The notes under the pieces were generated by a model. It saw only the letters and a list, made by a program, of their open reading frames with translations. It had not been told where the DNA came from and did no database searches. The translations under genes and the position numbers were made by a program. A stretch of DNA of 64,000 nucleotides, from positions 114,967,529 to 115,031,528 of the forward strand of contig CM069432.1 of assembly GCA_035610365.1 (NCBI GenBank). The letters run 5' to 3'. Source of the DNA: Aquatica leii. Lineage: Eukaryota > Arthropoda > Insecta > Coleoptera > Lampyridae. Shown here one piece after another: positions 46,200 through 56,960 of the stretch; positions within the stretch are counted from its first letter, which is position 1, and the number at the start of each line of letters is the position of its first letter.

Positions 46200-47285
46200 G
46201 CACTTAGATTCGCAGTTTAATTCGCGGAATTAACCCGCGAATTAAATCGTTGAATTAAACAGCAAATTAAATTAATTAAATCGCGAGTTGAATCGGAAAT
46301 TCTGCGAATAAAACCTCCAATTAAAATCGCGAATTAAAAACTGCAAAAACCGTTAATCAAATCTGTGGATCAATTTTGATTCGCGGGTTGTAATCGGCGG
46401 TTTGATTCACAGATTTGATCGGCGGTCCAATTTAATTATTGGTCCACGCGTCCGCGGTCTGCTAATTAAATTGATGATTGTCGGAATCAGATTTTGAATT
46501 AACAGAATTACCCTCATCAATCGGGGCTTAAACTGCAACTCACAATTTGATACCAAATATGCTATCGTGGTCTCAACAGGGTTCGAACCCCAGTGACTTT
46601 TCTAGTTGCACATGCATATACAACAAGGCTACCCACTGGACCAAGAAGGCACATGGTAAAATTTGTTTGGAACTTGTATTTAACGGATTCTAAGAGCGAT
46701 TAGTCATTTTAAGATGGGATATTTTGTCCTGATGTTATTGAATAATTGTTTAATTATTTTTGAGTGTTGCGTATGGAAAATTCAAAATAATTTTACATTT
46801 TTTAAATTAGAAAAATTGTTTAGTAATTATTTATTTGCAAAGCAGCAATACACAAATTTATGTAAGTATTATACTTCTGAAAACAAATTAGTCATTAAAT
46901 TCTAAGAGTTCCTACTGGTTTTACTTTTTGAAAAATGAACCGATGTGTAAGTTTTTCAGGTAGATTACAATTTAGGGTGATTGGTCATTTTAAATTGTAA
47001 TAGTTTCCGTTAATTGTAGTTAGTTTAATTCATCGTTTGATTAAACCAATTTAATTCGTATTTTGTTATCAATTGGATTTTACTTTGTGATTCGTGAAAT
47101 AATTTTAGTTGCATTTTGATTCGCTATTTTAATCCTCGTTTTGATTTGTAATTCGTGGAATAATTTGTTTGATCAAATCATGTTAACTTGCATTTTGGTT
47201 TTAATTTGGAGTTTTAACGATTTTCCCGTTTTGTTCGAGAGTTTGATCAACGGTCCAATGAATAATGAGTTTTTAATTTATTAAT
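46200..47285. repeat. element with AATTCGCG-rich arms flanking a tRNA-like insert
   Basis: Left 46205-46510 is a string of AATTCGCG / GCGAATTAA / GATCGGCGGTCCAAT words; right 46970-47285 holds related words (GATTCGTG, AATTCGT, GATCAACGGTCCAAT). The composition differs from the surroundings. The middle carries a tRNA-derived segment. It is likely a decayed DNA transposon with subterminal repeats, invaded by a SINE. Confidence 0.4.
46569..46655 (-). repeat. tRNA-derived SINE-like head
   Basis: On the minus strand TGGTCCAGTGGGTAGCC fits an internal Pol III A box and GGGTTCGAACCC is a perfect B box, about 45 bases apart. The piece starts GCCTTCTTGG and ends TTGAGACC, so the acceptor ends do not pair as in a real tRNA. 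That suggests a SINE or tRNA pseudogene, not a functional tRNA gene. Confidence 0.6.
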
Positions 47286-47737
47286 TAGAAGATGCGATCT
47301 TGATACAGACTGAAAATTGGTCAAATTAATTTTATCATTATATTATTAAAGAGAATACAGTACTTACACCTCGCCATAACTGACGCATATATTAATTATG
47401 TTAGAATAATTATAAATCAAGCACGTATATCATTTAAAAGAAATAGCAAGTTTTGACTTGTTAGAACTTGATGATCTTTGTTTGTGAAACGAATAATTTT
47501 ATATACGTTTTAAGAAACGGTATTTTAAAAGCAGCGCTTTAGCAACAAATCTATATTTTTACCTGTTTGTTTTACGATGATTTTTTATGTGCGTAAGAGT
47601 ACGTTTAATGGAATGACTAATCGTTTTAAAATTATATTTAATAACTATAATATTTTACTAATTTTTTGTAACATAATTATTGATAATTATTGATAAAAAT
47701 GACAAGATGTGTTTTATAAAATGTGTAATAATTACAA
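47286..47737. other. spacer
   Basis: AT-rich; nothing recognised. Confidence 0.3.
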
Positions 47738-48082
47738 TTAAAAATTATTAATCAACATAGACGTATAACTTTTTTCACTTTTACACGTCCAACACATTTT
47801 TATAGATGGCGGTAGTCCATCCAACTGTACGTTGTTTTTGTTGTAATGTTTGTAGCATGGTAGACAGTGTTGTAGTTTAACATTTTCTTGATATCTTAGC
47901 GGTAAATCTTTCCATACTTCTTTTAATTCGTACGCAGGTACATTATTAATTAGAAAATTGATTGGAAAAAACTGTAGGTCCCATTTTTCAAACTTTTTTA
48001 ACGATTTTCTTATACCGTTTGTACGAGAACTGTAGGCAATAATTACATCACCAACTTTATCTATGACAGATTCTACAGACAT
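47738..48082 (-). CDS. unrecognised 114-aa open frame with two CxxC pairs
   Basis: ATG at 48082, stop at 47738. It begins MSVESVIDKVGDVIIAYSSR, has a basic helix-like part (IRKSLKKFEKWDLQ) and ends with LQHCLPCYKHYN followed 19 residues later by CWTCKSEKSY. Two CxxC pairs at that spacing could bind zinc as a ribbon or knuckle. Its composition (W, C, K, few AT-biased runs) is protein-like and it has no stop, unlike most frames here. No family recognised. Further coding-like text lies upstream on the same strand (48380-48600), so this may be the last exon of a gene or of a transposon ORF. Confidence 0.45.
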   Translation of the reverse strand: MSVESVIDKVGDVIIAYSSRTNGIRKSLKKFEKWDLQFFPINFLINNVPAYELKEVWKDLPLRYQENVKLQHCLPCYKHYNKNNVQLDGLPPSIKMCWTCKSEKSYTSMLINNF

Positions 48083-48379
48083 CTTATAGAGTACTGAAAA
48101 AATGTAAAACCCAAAAATTGAAAGGCTAGCACAGAATTTTTCGTAGTGACGTCAGTTTCTTTGAAACATTTTCTGCTTGCACCAACATGAAAGTAAGCTA
48201 AAAGTATTATATATAATTTAGTTATTATGATTCATATTTTTATGTACCTACAGGTTTATCATTTTTATTAATAAATTAGTGCTTTATAAAGTACACATTA
48301 CATAATATTATATAACTGAATTACGAATAACGTTCTTTGTGTATTTATATTCGGTGATGTGAATCCAAAATATATTCTA

Positions 48380-48600
48380 ATTTACAGCCAATACTGTTTA
48401 TTCGATTTTGAAAACGATCTTTATCTAAACGGCTTCTATCTATTTTCTTTACGTGTATGATGATAAGATAAGAATACCACACTATCATTTTTTAACACAT
48501 CATTTTTTGATTCGTCAATTACTACCTTTTTCATCACGCTCCATAAAAATTCAATCAAACCAATAAATAATGACAAACCTTTCGATACACTGGTCAAATA
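48380..48600 (-). pseudogene. coding-like trace upstream of the CxxC frame
   Basis: On the minus strand one frame reads VMKKVVIDESKNDVLKNDSV and another VKKIDRSRLDKDRFQNRINS. Both are protein-like and separated by a frameshift near 48465. No family known to me. It could be an earlier exon of the 47738-48082 gene. Confidence 0.25.
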
Positions 48601-49024
48601 ATTTGTAGTGAGTTATATAATTAGTATAAAAATTTTATTAATATTAATGAAATAAGTACGTTTACTAGTAATTGGTATATTCCATTACTTTAATAAATAG
48701 TCGTAATTTCAAACTTTTGCAACATACCAAATCAGATTAATGCAATCGCTAAAATACCAAATTCAAAGTTGGTGGAACTTGATTTTCTTAGCATTGTAAT
48801 CTGTTGTTAATTATAATAATAATTTTAATCTAGTTGAAGCTCGATTTCCTTTTTGAGTTGATCATCAAAAGATTTTCCAATAATTTTAGTTAATATAAAG
48901 TTTGTGTTAGATATTATTACTATAGTGCTAGGTTTAGTTAAAACTATTTAGGAAAATAATTGAACAACGTAGCGGAGTGTTAGTTAATTTTATAAACATT
49001 ATTCAAATCCAAAGAAGCTAGTTA

Positions 49025-49745
49025 TTACAAGAATACGCTTTGTCACATTTTCTTACCAGAATACCGTTTTGTAAAAAAATATCAATTTTTTTTAAAAAGC
49101 ACGTAAACAATACTGTGTATTACCACTTCTAAAAAATAAAAAAGAACACTTACAGTTACTTGATGACCTAATTATGTTTTTAAATATCAGCGGAAAAATA
49201 TATTGTTCATATTGATCTTGATGTGTTTAGTAACTCGGAATTACGCTTGAAAATATTAAGACACGAATTAAGTTTAAAAGTATATTGTTTTACATAAATT
49301 TAATCAAGGCTTTGAATAACGCTGGCAACGTAATTGAATCTCTTGCAAATGATGAAAAAGTTTAACTGAGAAAATGGTTGTCATACGTAACAGAATTTTA
49401 CTTAAAAGATTTTAAAAATATTAAAAACCAAAAAGGGTATTACTACAAGAAGAAGAATAACGGACCGTTACATTTTCTTACCTGAATGAATACTGTTCTG
49501 TAAAAATTGATCAAAATTTTTTTTTCTAAGAATCACGTAAACAATAATGACTATTACTACCTCTAAAAATAAAAACAAACGCCTTACAATTAATTGATCA
49601 ACTTATTATATTTTTAAATATCTCAGAAACAAAGTTTGTGTGTGTATGGGTGTGCATTGTTACTGATGTGTTTAGTAACTTTGAATCACGTATGAAAATA
49701 TTAAGTTTAATCAAAGTCTTGGATAACGCTGGAAACGTATTTGGT
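49025..49745. repeat. two direct copies of a 0.3-kb sequence
   Basis: 49025-49350 and 49440-49745 align in the same orientation, about 75-80% alike by eye. Shared words include TTACATTTTCTTACC-like, AGCACGTAAACAATA, TGATGTGTTTAGTAACT, GAAAATATTAAG and AATCAAGGCTTTGAATAACGC-like sequence. Noncoding. Either an old tandem duplication or two insertions of one repeat. Confidence 0.7.
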
Positions 49746-50199
49746 TTATTACGACGACGAAAAAATACAGTATGATAGTACTAAAACACTAATCAAATAC
49801 CAATACTATCAGTAAGACTTGTTCTGAAAAATAAAGATTAACGGCATATAGTAAGAACCGTGTTAAAAAATGTTGATGTTGATATGGAACAGTTTTTGGC
49901 AAAAAAAAATACTAATACTAGAAACAAAAATTTTCAATTTCAAGATTTCTCCATTTTTAATTTAATTTACAAAGGACTTAGCTGATGTAAATCATTTACA
50001 TTTGTCTCAGGTCTTACTTAGTGATGGTATTAAATCATTATTTGGTTGTTACTTTTTTATAAAACGTATTTAAACATTCAATTTTATAAAATAGCTTAGT
50101 ATTATAATGAATTTCAGCATTTATACTAAACCTCAAGTGCAACCTAAAAGATGTAAACAATTCATGCATCAATAAAAAATTTTGCATTTATATGATACA
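49746..50199. other. spacer, possible 5' part of pogo relic
   Basis: No motif could be read, but the DDE_1 relic begins soon after and its N-terminal part may be scrambled here. Confidence 0.3.
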
Positions 50200-50695
50200 T
50201 GAAAGGAATATGGTCCAATGAGTCAAACATGCTGTAAAGAGCAAATTTAATAGAACACTTAGTGGTTCAAACACTGTTCCTTCCAGATGCCAAACAATTA
50301 CCTGGTAAATAAGTTCTTATCGACGATAATCTTTCATCACATTTAGACGAAGGAGCAATAAAGGAAAGTAATGAAAATGCAATCAGCTTCGTATGTCTTG
50401 TGTCAAATTCGACTAGCTTGCGTCAACCATTAGATGTAAGATTTTTTAAACCGTTGGGCGCAAAGTGTTAACAAATCGGAAGATGCAAAATTTGAGACTA
50501 CCCAGGCAGCACGTTACGTGTCAATCTCGTCACATGACGTCAGTGTGCTGCCTGGGTAAAAGCAGTACCTAAAGATAGCTTCCCACGTCTTTTAAACCAA
50601 TGTTTAAATAAAATGGATAAGATTGAAATATATCGTTCATTAAAAAACGAAACAAAATATCGAGTAGATGAAGAAACTTCTGCCATACGTTGAAA
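50200..50695 (+). pseudogene. pogo/jerky-type (DDE_1) transposase relic
   Basis: Around 50290-50450 the frames read LPDAKQLPG, VLIDDNLSSHLDEGAIKESN and ENAISFVCL...NSTSLRQPLDVRFFKPLG. This matches DDE_1 transposases of the pogo/Tigger/jerky group (usual GDNLSSH...NNIHFVCLPPNSTHLLQPLDV) with the second catalytic D in IDDN. After an inserted 56-bp palindrome it continues KAVPKDSFPRLLNQCLNKMD. The family makes TA duplications. Stops before and within show it is dead. Confidence 0.82.
50501..50556. mobile_element. 56-bp mini-palindrome inserted at TA
   Basis: CCCAGGCAGCAC at the left and GTGCTGCCTGGG at the right are perfect 12-bp inverted repeats enclosing 32 bases; TA flanks both sides (50499-50500, 50557-50558). 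It interrupts the pogo relic. This is one of the smallest TIR units one would call an element; the inside is also partly mirrored (TTACGTG / CACATGACG). Confidence 0.75.
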
Positions 50696-51009
50696 TTTAA
50701 TTAACCGTTTTGCAGCGACAGAAATATTTCCTTTAAAAAACTTCTTTATGGCCTTATTTTTCGCAAAATGATCTACATGCAACTTTTCAGAAATTGGTTA
50801 AATAAAGTTAAATAAATTTTAAACAAAAGGATTTTATTATCATAAACATGAATACAAATTTTTGTAAATCAATTAACTAATTTTTGTAGATTCAATTTCA
50901 TATTTCAGTTACCATAAGCCATTAATTACAAAACAACAATTGATCGTATCTTATAGCAACGTTTTGATCGTGTACCTTATAACCATCCGTTTTGTGACCT
51001 ATAGTATGT
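50696..51009. other. spacer before tRNA
   Basis: No feature other than the end of the pogo relic. Confidence 0.3.
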
Positions 51010-51029
51010 GCCTCCGTGGCGCAATCGAC

Positions 51030-51066
<37 letters not shown>

Positions 51067-51083
51067 GAGCCCACCCGCGGGCG
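51010..51083 (+). tRNA. tRNA-Asn (GTT), possibly degenerate
   Basis: 74 bases, GCCTCCGTGG...GCGGGCG, followed by ACTTTTT as Pol III terminator. The anticodon arm is TTCGGCTGTTAACCGAA with anticodon GTT (Asn). The D stem GCGC/GCGC, T arm GGTGGTTCGAGCCCACC and both internal promoter boxes are present. There is no intron. Two oddities: the acceptor stem has a C-C mismatch at the fifth pair, and the D loop reads AATCGACTAG where animal tRNA-Asn normally has AATTGGTTAG, so the invariant second G of the GG pair is A. It may therefore be a recent pseudogene or a variant copy. Confidence 0.9.
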
Positions 51084-52837
51084 AACTTTTTATTTATTTT
51101 ACTACCTTTGAACACCTTGTAAAATTTGTATTTATTTAAAAATATTTTAGAATTTTATAATAAAAAATTAGTTAATTGATTTACAAAAATTAATAACATA
51201 TTTCAGAATTTATACTCTATGCCAATTAATTGATGTTCATTAAATTAGCAGTCGTATTAATTAAAAATGTGAGGCGTAACGAAATAAGCGACATGCTCTC
51301 CCTACTGCGTTGGAGAAACTGAAAGTACTCTTCGTCTGAACCAACCGTGGTAGGGGCAAGAAAAAGATGGCGCGTAACGGAAAAATGTTACGCGTAACCG
51401 AAAAACATCTGACGGTAAAAAATGTGACGCGTAAAATATGACGCTAAATTTTTTTCCAACGCCGATAAAGAAGTTTCACTTCAAAAAAATAATTTGAATC
51501 TGTCAACGAAATACCTATTCTACGCTAGTTAGAACTTTTGAAAAACATTTAGCGAAAAAATTGCATTGTAAAATTTAAAGATGAATAAATTGTAAAAACT
51601 GTAAATTAATTTAAAATTTAGAAAAAAAAATTAAACGTTGGTATTAAAAAATCAATTTAAAAACACAAAAACAATTTAGTTTTAAAATATTAAATTTTTG
51701 AAAATCTTGTAAAAAAAATTTTTTTGTTAAAACATCACAAACGAATTATATAAGTTAAAATTATATTTTTATATTTATACAGTCGCTAGAAATGTTGAAA
51801 CAACAAAATATCTATGAAACAGTTTGAACTCGCGTGCAAAACAACTGCAACTTAAATAGTCTCAGTTTGTTCAACTAAGCAACCAAAAACGTTGTCTTGA
51901 TGACGAAATAACGTTTTAAATTTATAAAAGAATAACTGCCAAATAGTTTATGTACTACTAGTGCATTGGTTAAAAAAGTAATAACTACCATAAAAAAACA
52001 TTTTTAAACCTATTTTTTTTTGTAATTTAGAACATTTTTGAACGCGTAAATCGATGTTTTAGTTCAAGAATTAGGAAATCGCACAACTTATTTGCCACGA
52101 TCTACAAAAAAGGAAATATTAAGTTAGAGTAAGAAGGCCGTAAAGTTCCAAGGACTGTTGGAGTTTAATGATTTTTACAAATACTTCCTATTACAATATT
52201 TTAACTTGGTTTACCCCGTTCATATATTTACAAAATAGCTAAAACTAGAATTATCAAAGATATGGATATCAGATAATATTTTTGTTTTGTTAATTTCATA
52301 ACCATTTAAAGTCTTTTTAAGTTTATGAAATAAAAATTTTTTAATTTTTATTTGTCACTTGATTTAATCTAAAATAAACTTAAAATTTCTTTTTTATGCT
52401 TTCGTCCGTTTTGACGTATTTTACAAGCAATATAATCAGCCGGAAAAATTACTTTTCCAGACTAGGCCGGTAAAGTCAAGGTTAAATGTAGTAGAATTTT
52501 ATAACTAGAAGTTGGCAGTACAGTAATTCTCCTTCCTTCAATAGTTTATGTGTCATGTCATTTATGTCAAAATTATTATTTTATGAGCTTGGTTAACTAT
52601 TATACTACTCCAAATTACCTGTAACGACTTTCCTAATAACGAATGCAAACTTATTTCAATCTTATTGACAAAGAGAACGATAAAGGCAACCGCAAAATTA
52701 AAAATCACTTAAACTTATATCGATCAAGTAAGTATACCTATATGTATATGAAACATCTATAACTTTAAATTGTAACTTTTAGCTTAATCAACAGCATATT
52801 AACATCTCTATCATTTAATATAAGGAACTTACTTATT
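51084..52837. other. spacer with GC-rich repeat patch
   Basis: 51270-51470 contains GCGTAACG, ACGCGTAAC and GACGCGTAAA several times in both orientations plus a small hairpin (GCGTAACGGAAAAATGTTACGC), which looks like a MITE or satellite-derived patch. The remainder is AT-rich and noncoding. Confidence 0.4.
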
Positions 52838-53325
52838 TTAATTAAAGTTAATTGTGCAGTTTGAAATATTTATATAAAGTAAACTAGCATCATTTAAGTT
52901 GAATTGTAAATTTTGAACGTTACAATTTGGTTGAATGCCATCGACATTAGCAAAACTTATGGAACACTGTGGTATGGAATTACAATGTCTTGTTAGTTGA
53001 TTGTCTACTGCGATTTTAGGTGTCAAGGAGTCTTCTATGTATTCTTCGGCAACATTACTGTCCGTTTCAACTACGTGATATTAGTTCCCTGACTTACTAA
53101 TGCCGTTCCACTATTTCTGCAAATGCAGTGTCCTGTATATAATAAAACATACTTATTGTAGACGCTTGCTAAATTTTTAGTACACCAGTTAACAAGATCG
53201 TGGTTTCCAGTACCGATCCGAAAATTTTGTCGGTAACAAATGGTTATCACATTTTGTGCAGTTTCTTTAATGCGTGGAGGAATATCCATTTTAAGACGAT
53301 ACAAATAAATAATACTTTTAATCAA
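52838..53325 (-). pseudogene. Crypton-type tyrosine recombinase, internally deleted relic
   Basis: The ATG at 53290 starts MDIPPRIKETAQNVI, like the N-terminus of insect Cryptons. The core is missing; the frame goes to YTGHCICRNSGTALVSQGTNIT, which corresponds to the HxxR box (usual TGHCFRRSSATLLA). After a stop and a short deletion LKR and then DSNVAEEYIEDSLTPKI follow, with the catalytic tyrosine region (usual VAEGYIEDS). NCTINFN near the end resembles Crypton tails. The first catalytic arginine block is lost. A 130-bp hairpin lies about 180 bases upstream. Complementary losses are seen in the second copy at 62.1-62.9 kb. Confidence 0.65.
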
Positions 53326-53468
53326 GGTAGTTAAATTGTAACAAAATTAAGTATATTTACATAAACAATTGAAATTCAAAATTACAGATTTCGTTGTTAT
53401 CAACATAGTATATTTAAATTTAGTTAATAAAATAAATCATTTTTTCTTAAAATTCGGCACAAAAAATG

Positions 53469-53598
53469 TTGTGTATCACACGTCCTAAAAGTATTTTGCG
53501 AGTATTCGCCTTTTGTAGGTCTCTGCTTCGCCTCGGCCTACAAATATGCTCATACTCGCAAAATAGCACTTACTGGACTAGTGATACAAATAACTATT
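53469..53598 (-). repeat. tag-bounded hairpin 5, upstream of Crypton relic
   Basis: GTATCAC...GTGATAC ends; stem AGTATTTTGCGAGTATTCGCC against its inverse; apex TCTGCTTCGCCTCGGCC. The outer right sequence, read on the minus strand, is AATAGTTATTTGTATC, a diverged tag. Its outer edge coincides with the start of the sequence duplicated at 56.6 kb, which marks an element boundary here. Confidence 0.65.
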
Positions 53599-53606
53599 AC
53601 TTATGA

Positions 53607-53955
53607 ACGTTTTATTTACGCAAAATTAAATAACACAAATTTACTAAAATATAAATCCATCATAATAACTACATGCTTCGTAAAAAAAACATTGGTTTTC
53701 TTTAAAAATAAAAAATAAAATAAAATCTTAGAAAATAATGCTACAGTACAGTGATTTTTTATTTAAACAGTATCAAACATTTTTAAAAATTCAGTTACAA
53801 GTACATTATTAATTTTAAAATGTAAATACATTAAACAATAAATACCACATACATCTGAATGATAACCTTGTAATATTTTAGAATTATAATCAAAACATTT
53901 GGAGTTCTTTTTCAAAAACTTTAGATATAAGCTCTAAGGATATCTTCGGAAACAT
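53607..53955 (-). repeat. copy 1 of a 0.33-kb repeat; 3' end of unknown coding relic
   Basis: Direct repeat of 56637-56960, about 75-80% alike by eye (shared words GTTACAGTACAGT, ATTCAGTTACA, TTAGAATTATAATCAAAACA, TTTTTCAAAAACTTTA). On the minus strand its upper part carries the end of the coding relic at 53890-54656, so the repeat is the 3' region of that unit. Confidence 0.75.
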
Positions 53956-54656
53956 ATCAAAATATTCTACACTGCCATGTCTGTCGATGAGTTTAGCTAC
54001 ACTAGTGTTCACCGTGTGAAGTAGATACAGCTGTGTTTACAATAATTGCACTAAGTCTATTAACCGTTTCAGGTAGTATGTCCGAAGCAGTAACATGAAG
54101 AGAAACATTCATCATTAAATAGTTTAAATTCAGATGCAGAGCCTGACGAAGTTCTAGTGTGTTCATCATGGCGTTTTTCCGGTTCCCAATCGTTGATCTT
54201 CAATGCATTTTCTAAAGCGCACATTGGCGTTTCTATGTTGTGATGTATACAACGGAAGGTTTTTACGTTCTTTTTTAATTTTCGTATAGTAAGACAACCG
54301 TAATCTTCCAAATTAAACACTGGTTTAGTTAAAAAGCCCAAAAAAGCCATCGTTCGAACACCTTTTACGTATATTTAATTAAACCGTTGTAAAATCTGTG
54401 TGATTTCAGCTTCAAACTTTTCATAGGGTATATAACTAGAACTCAATCGAAGCCCATGATAATGGTTCTCTAAATACAAAATTTCTTTCTTTTCAGCGCT
54501 AGATAAAGTTGAATAATCTGAAGGTGACTTTATAAGCAGTGTTGTTAGAAAGGGACTGTCACCGTCCCGGTGGTTTTTGGGGCTGAGAGTTTTTATCCAT
54601 ATATTTTTTTTTATTATGTTGTAATTACGGGTGTGTTTAGCATTTCCATCGTTCAT
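53890..54656 (-). pseudogene. unrecognised coding relic, at least 230 codons in three frames
   Basis: ATG at 54656; the frame runs past one stop (54375) in the same phase to 54069 and includes LIKSPSDYSTLSSAEKKEIL, YHGLRLSSSYIPYEKFEAEI, FLTKPVFNLEDYGCLTIRKL and NIETPMCALENALKINDWEP. Shifting frame near 54090 gives SDILPETVNRLSAIIVNTAV, and again near 54005 gives VAKLIDRHGSVEYFDMFPKI, ending KELQMF at about 53890. The text is clearly protein-like, with no low-complexity bias. I do not recognise the family; because its 3' part is repeated at 56.6 kb it is probably a transposon ORF. Confidence 0.5.
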
Positions 54657-55079
54657 TAAACTTCTTTGTATTTTCGAATTGCGTATTTCTTGCTAACATT
54701 TTAAAAATTTCCATTGTATTTACTTACATTCATTTAAAATTATTTATTATCTGGTAATTGAATATCTTTTGGCGACGGATGTCTGTGTACGTGCCTTAAA
54801 CCCATTAAATTTTTGAAGCTTGAGATTTGGTTCATGTTAAAAATTATTTTACTTAGAATTATTCTTTGTTCAGATGTCTCTTTGTATATTTTAAGTTTAG
54901 ATTAGAGTAAGATTTATGTTTCTGAACGCGTTTATTACTCTGTTCGCATGGACTTGCTGAGCTATCATTCTTGTTATATTTCATAATCAGAAGCAAGTGC
55001 TGATTTAGCTGTTGCGTAGAAAGATTCGGATAAGAATTGACACGTACCTAAGTTCTTTGTCTTAAAGTAAGATGTAATT
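54657..55079. other. spacer
   Basis: Noncoding as far as I can see. Confidence 0.3.
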
Positions 55080-56345
55080 AATGTAAGGTTTTTGATTGGA
55101 GATTTTGTTTTTGAGAAGGGGCTCTTCAAGCTTCATTCTTTCCAGAGGAGAGTTAAGTTCCTTTTTGGCCCTCGAAAAGAAAGGTCCATTAATATAATTT
55201 CTACTCCAATCAGAAATTTTGTATAATTAAAATTTGTAAAACAAAGAGTTGATTTAAGTTCGGTTCAAGAAATCAAGTGTTTTATGCGGGTAATTAACAC
55301 AGAGTTTTCGGCGACGCATATTAAATACAGGTGATGAACATTACGTTACTTAAACATTCTAATTCAAGTGGCAAATTAGAACCGCACTTGTGTGTGTTTA
55401 ATTAAATAAAGGTGAACTACGAAAATTGGTTAAAATCAAACGATTGAGGCGAGAATAAGACCTTGAGGTGAAAAGTTTGGTAAACGAAGAATGTTAAAGT
55501 GTGGGTAGTTGAGCAGCCTGAACATCTAAAGAATCGAAGATTGTAATAATTAGTTCCGGGAAAGTTGCCGGTTGTTCTCCCATTTGAGAAAATAGTCGCT
55601 ACTGCGGACTTTATACAGTTTTCCCGGCTAGTGGTGCTGTATCGACGCGTTTTACCGATGCTGAACGCGTGTAACGTCTTTGACGGAGTTAAGTGAATCG
55701 AATCTGACAATAAAGTGTTGAGTTTTTGTTTTAAACTAAGGATTAGTAGCTGTCAAACCGCAGGCATACCTGTAAGTACCTTTAACAACTTATCACCTCT
55801 TTACCCGAAGAACTCGCCTCCAATTCGATCGTTGGAGGAACATCACGGACACCAGTTATTTTCGACGCGTACTTCTATTTGATTTGGTTTTTGGTTGATT
55901 TAAATTGTTGGTTAAAGTCAAGACGGGCGAATCGACCAGAATAAAGTCTTAGAATTCAATTATGTCTTGATTATCAAACTTTAGACCCCTCTGACTCGGT
56001 TCGCAGTCTTGATTTATTATTTTGTTTGATGTTTTGTTGTATGCATGCTTTAGTTGTGAATTAAGTTAAGGTAGTTCTCGAGTAGCGGCATTTATCGTTT
56101 GCGGCGAGTCGTACGTACGACCAAGCGCTCTGCGGCTGATTCCCTGTGCGACTTTTAAATTTAAGATTGATTGAATGATTTTATTAACCATCTTACTTGC
56201 TTTAAATTTTAATATACGAATTATTATCTCATATTTGACTTTCTCTGAATAGCCTGTTTTCATCTACGGAGTGTTCGAATTTCCGGTTTTGGCGAACATT
56301 TCACAGTGACTAAAAATTCGGTGGCGCCCGTAACAACTCTTCCTG
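55080..56345 (+). mobile_element. probable LTR and leader of an LTR retrotransposon
   Basis: A 1.2-kb stretch with clearly higher GC than its surroundings, no ORF of its own, AATAAA at about 55710 and 55935, and at 56322 TGGCGCCCGTAACAACTC. That resembles a primer-binding site: Bel/Pao elements often use TGGCGACCGTGACA (tRNA-Arg). The following 150 bases look like an untranslated leader; no gag is present, so the insertion is truncated or a partial remnant. The frames at 55417-55710 and 56066-56263 are by-products. Confidence 0.45.
56322..56339 (+). promoter_or_regulatory. primer-binding-site-like sequence
   Basis: TGGCGCCCGTAACAACTC begins with TGG (complement of tRNA CCA) and differs at two of the first 14 bases from the Bel/Pao-type site I know. 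It supports a plus-strand LTR ending just before it. Confidence 0.45.
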
Positions 56346-56636
56346 ATTTAAGTAAACTCGGCAAAAAGGTAGGTGAGAGACAAATAATTCGACCCGCCCT
56401 CTCTAGACTAAGTTAGCTGGCAAACCACCATCCCATTGTTACCTTCTCTAAACCATCCTTTTAGAGTGTAACAGGACCATCACTTGAAACCACAGCTATC
56501 TCTTTAGGTATACATTTATTCTCCTGTTGAAAACCTTACACATCAACAAACGCGTTCATTCTTCTCGACGGTTTACAATTGACTACTAAATGTTACCATT
56601 ATATTCCGATGTTTAGCGATTTCTTTATAAAGGTTT

Positions 56637-56960
56637 ATATTTACTCAAAATTAAATAACACTAATTTCAAATAAAATTAACTGTATCTTAATAATTACAC
56701 GCTACGTTAAAAACATTCGTTTTTTAAAAATCTTAGAAAATAATGTTACAGTACAGTCATTTTTTATTAAATCAACATAAAACATGTTTAAAAATTCAGT
56801 TACAGACAAGTACATCATTAATTCTAAAATATAAATATATTAAACAATAAAAGTCACAGATACCTACACGTCTCTAAAGTCTTGTAATACTTTAGAATTA
56901 TAATCAAAACACTTGGAGTTTTTTTTCAAAAACTTTATATATAACCCCAAAAGATTTCTG
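56637..56960 (-). repeat. copy 2 of the 0.33-kb repeat
   Basis: Direct repeat of 53607-53955, 3 kb apart. It lacks the hairpin and the coding part, so it is a broken copy. Confidence 0.7.
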
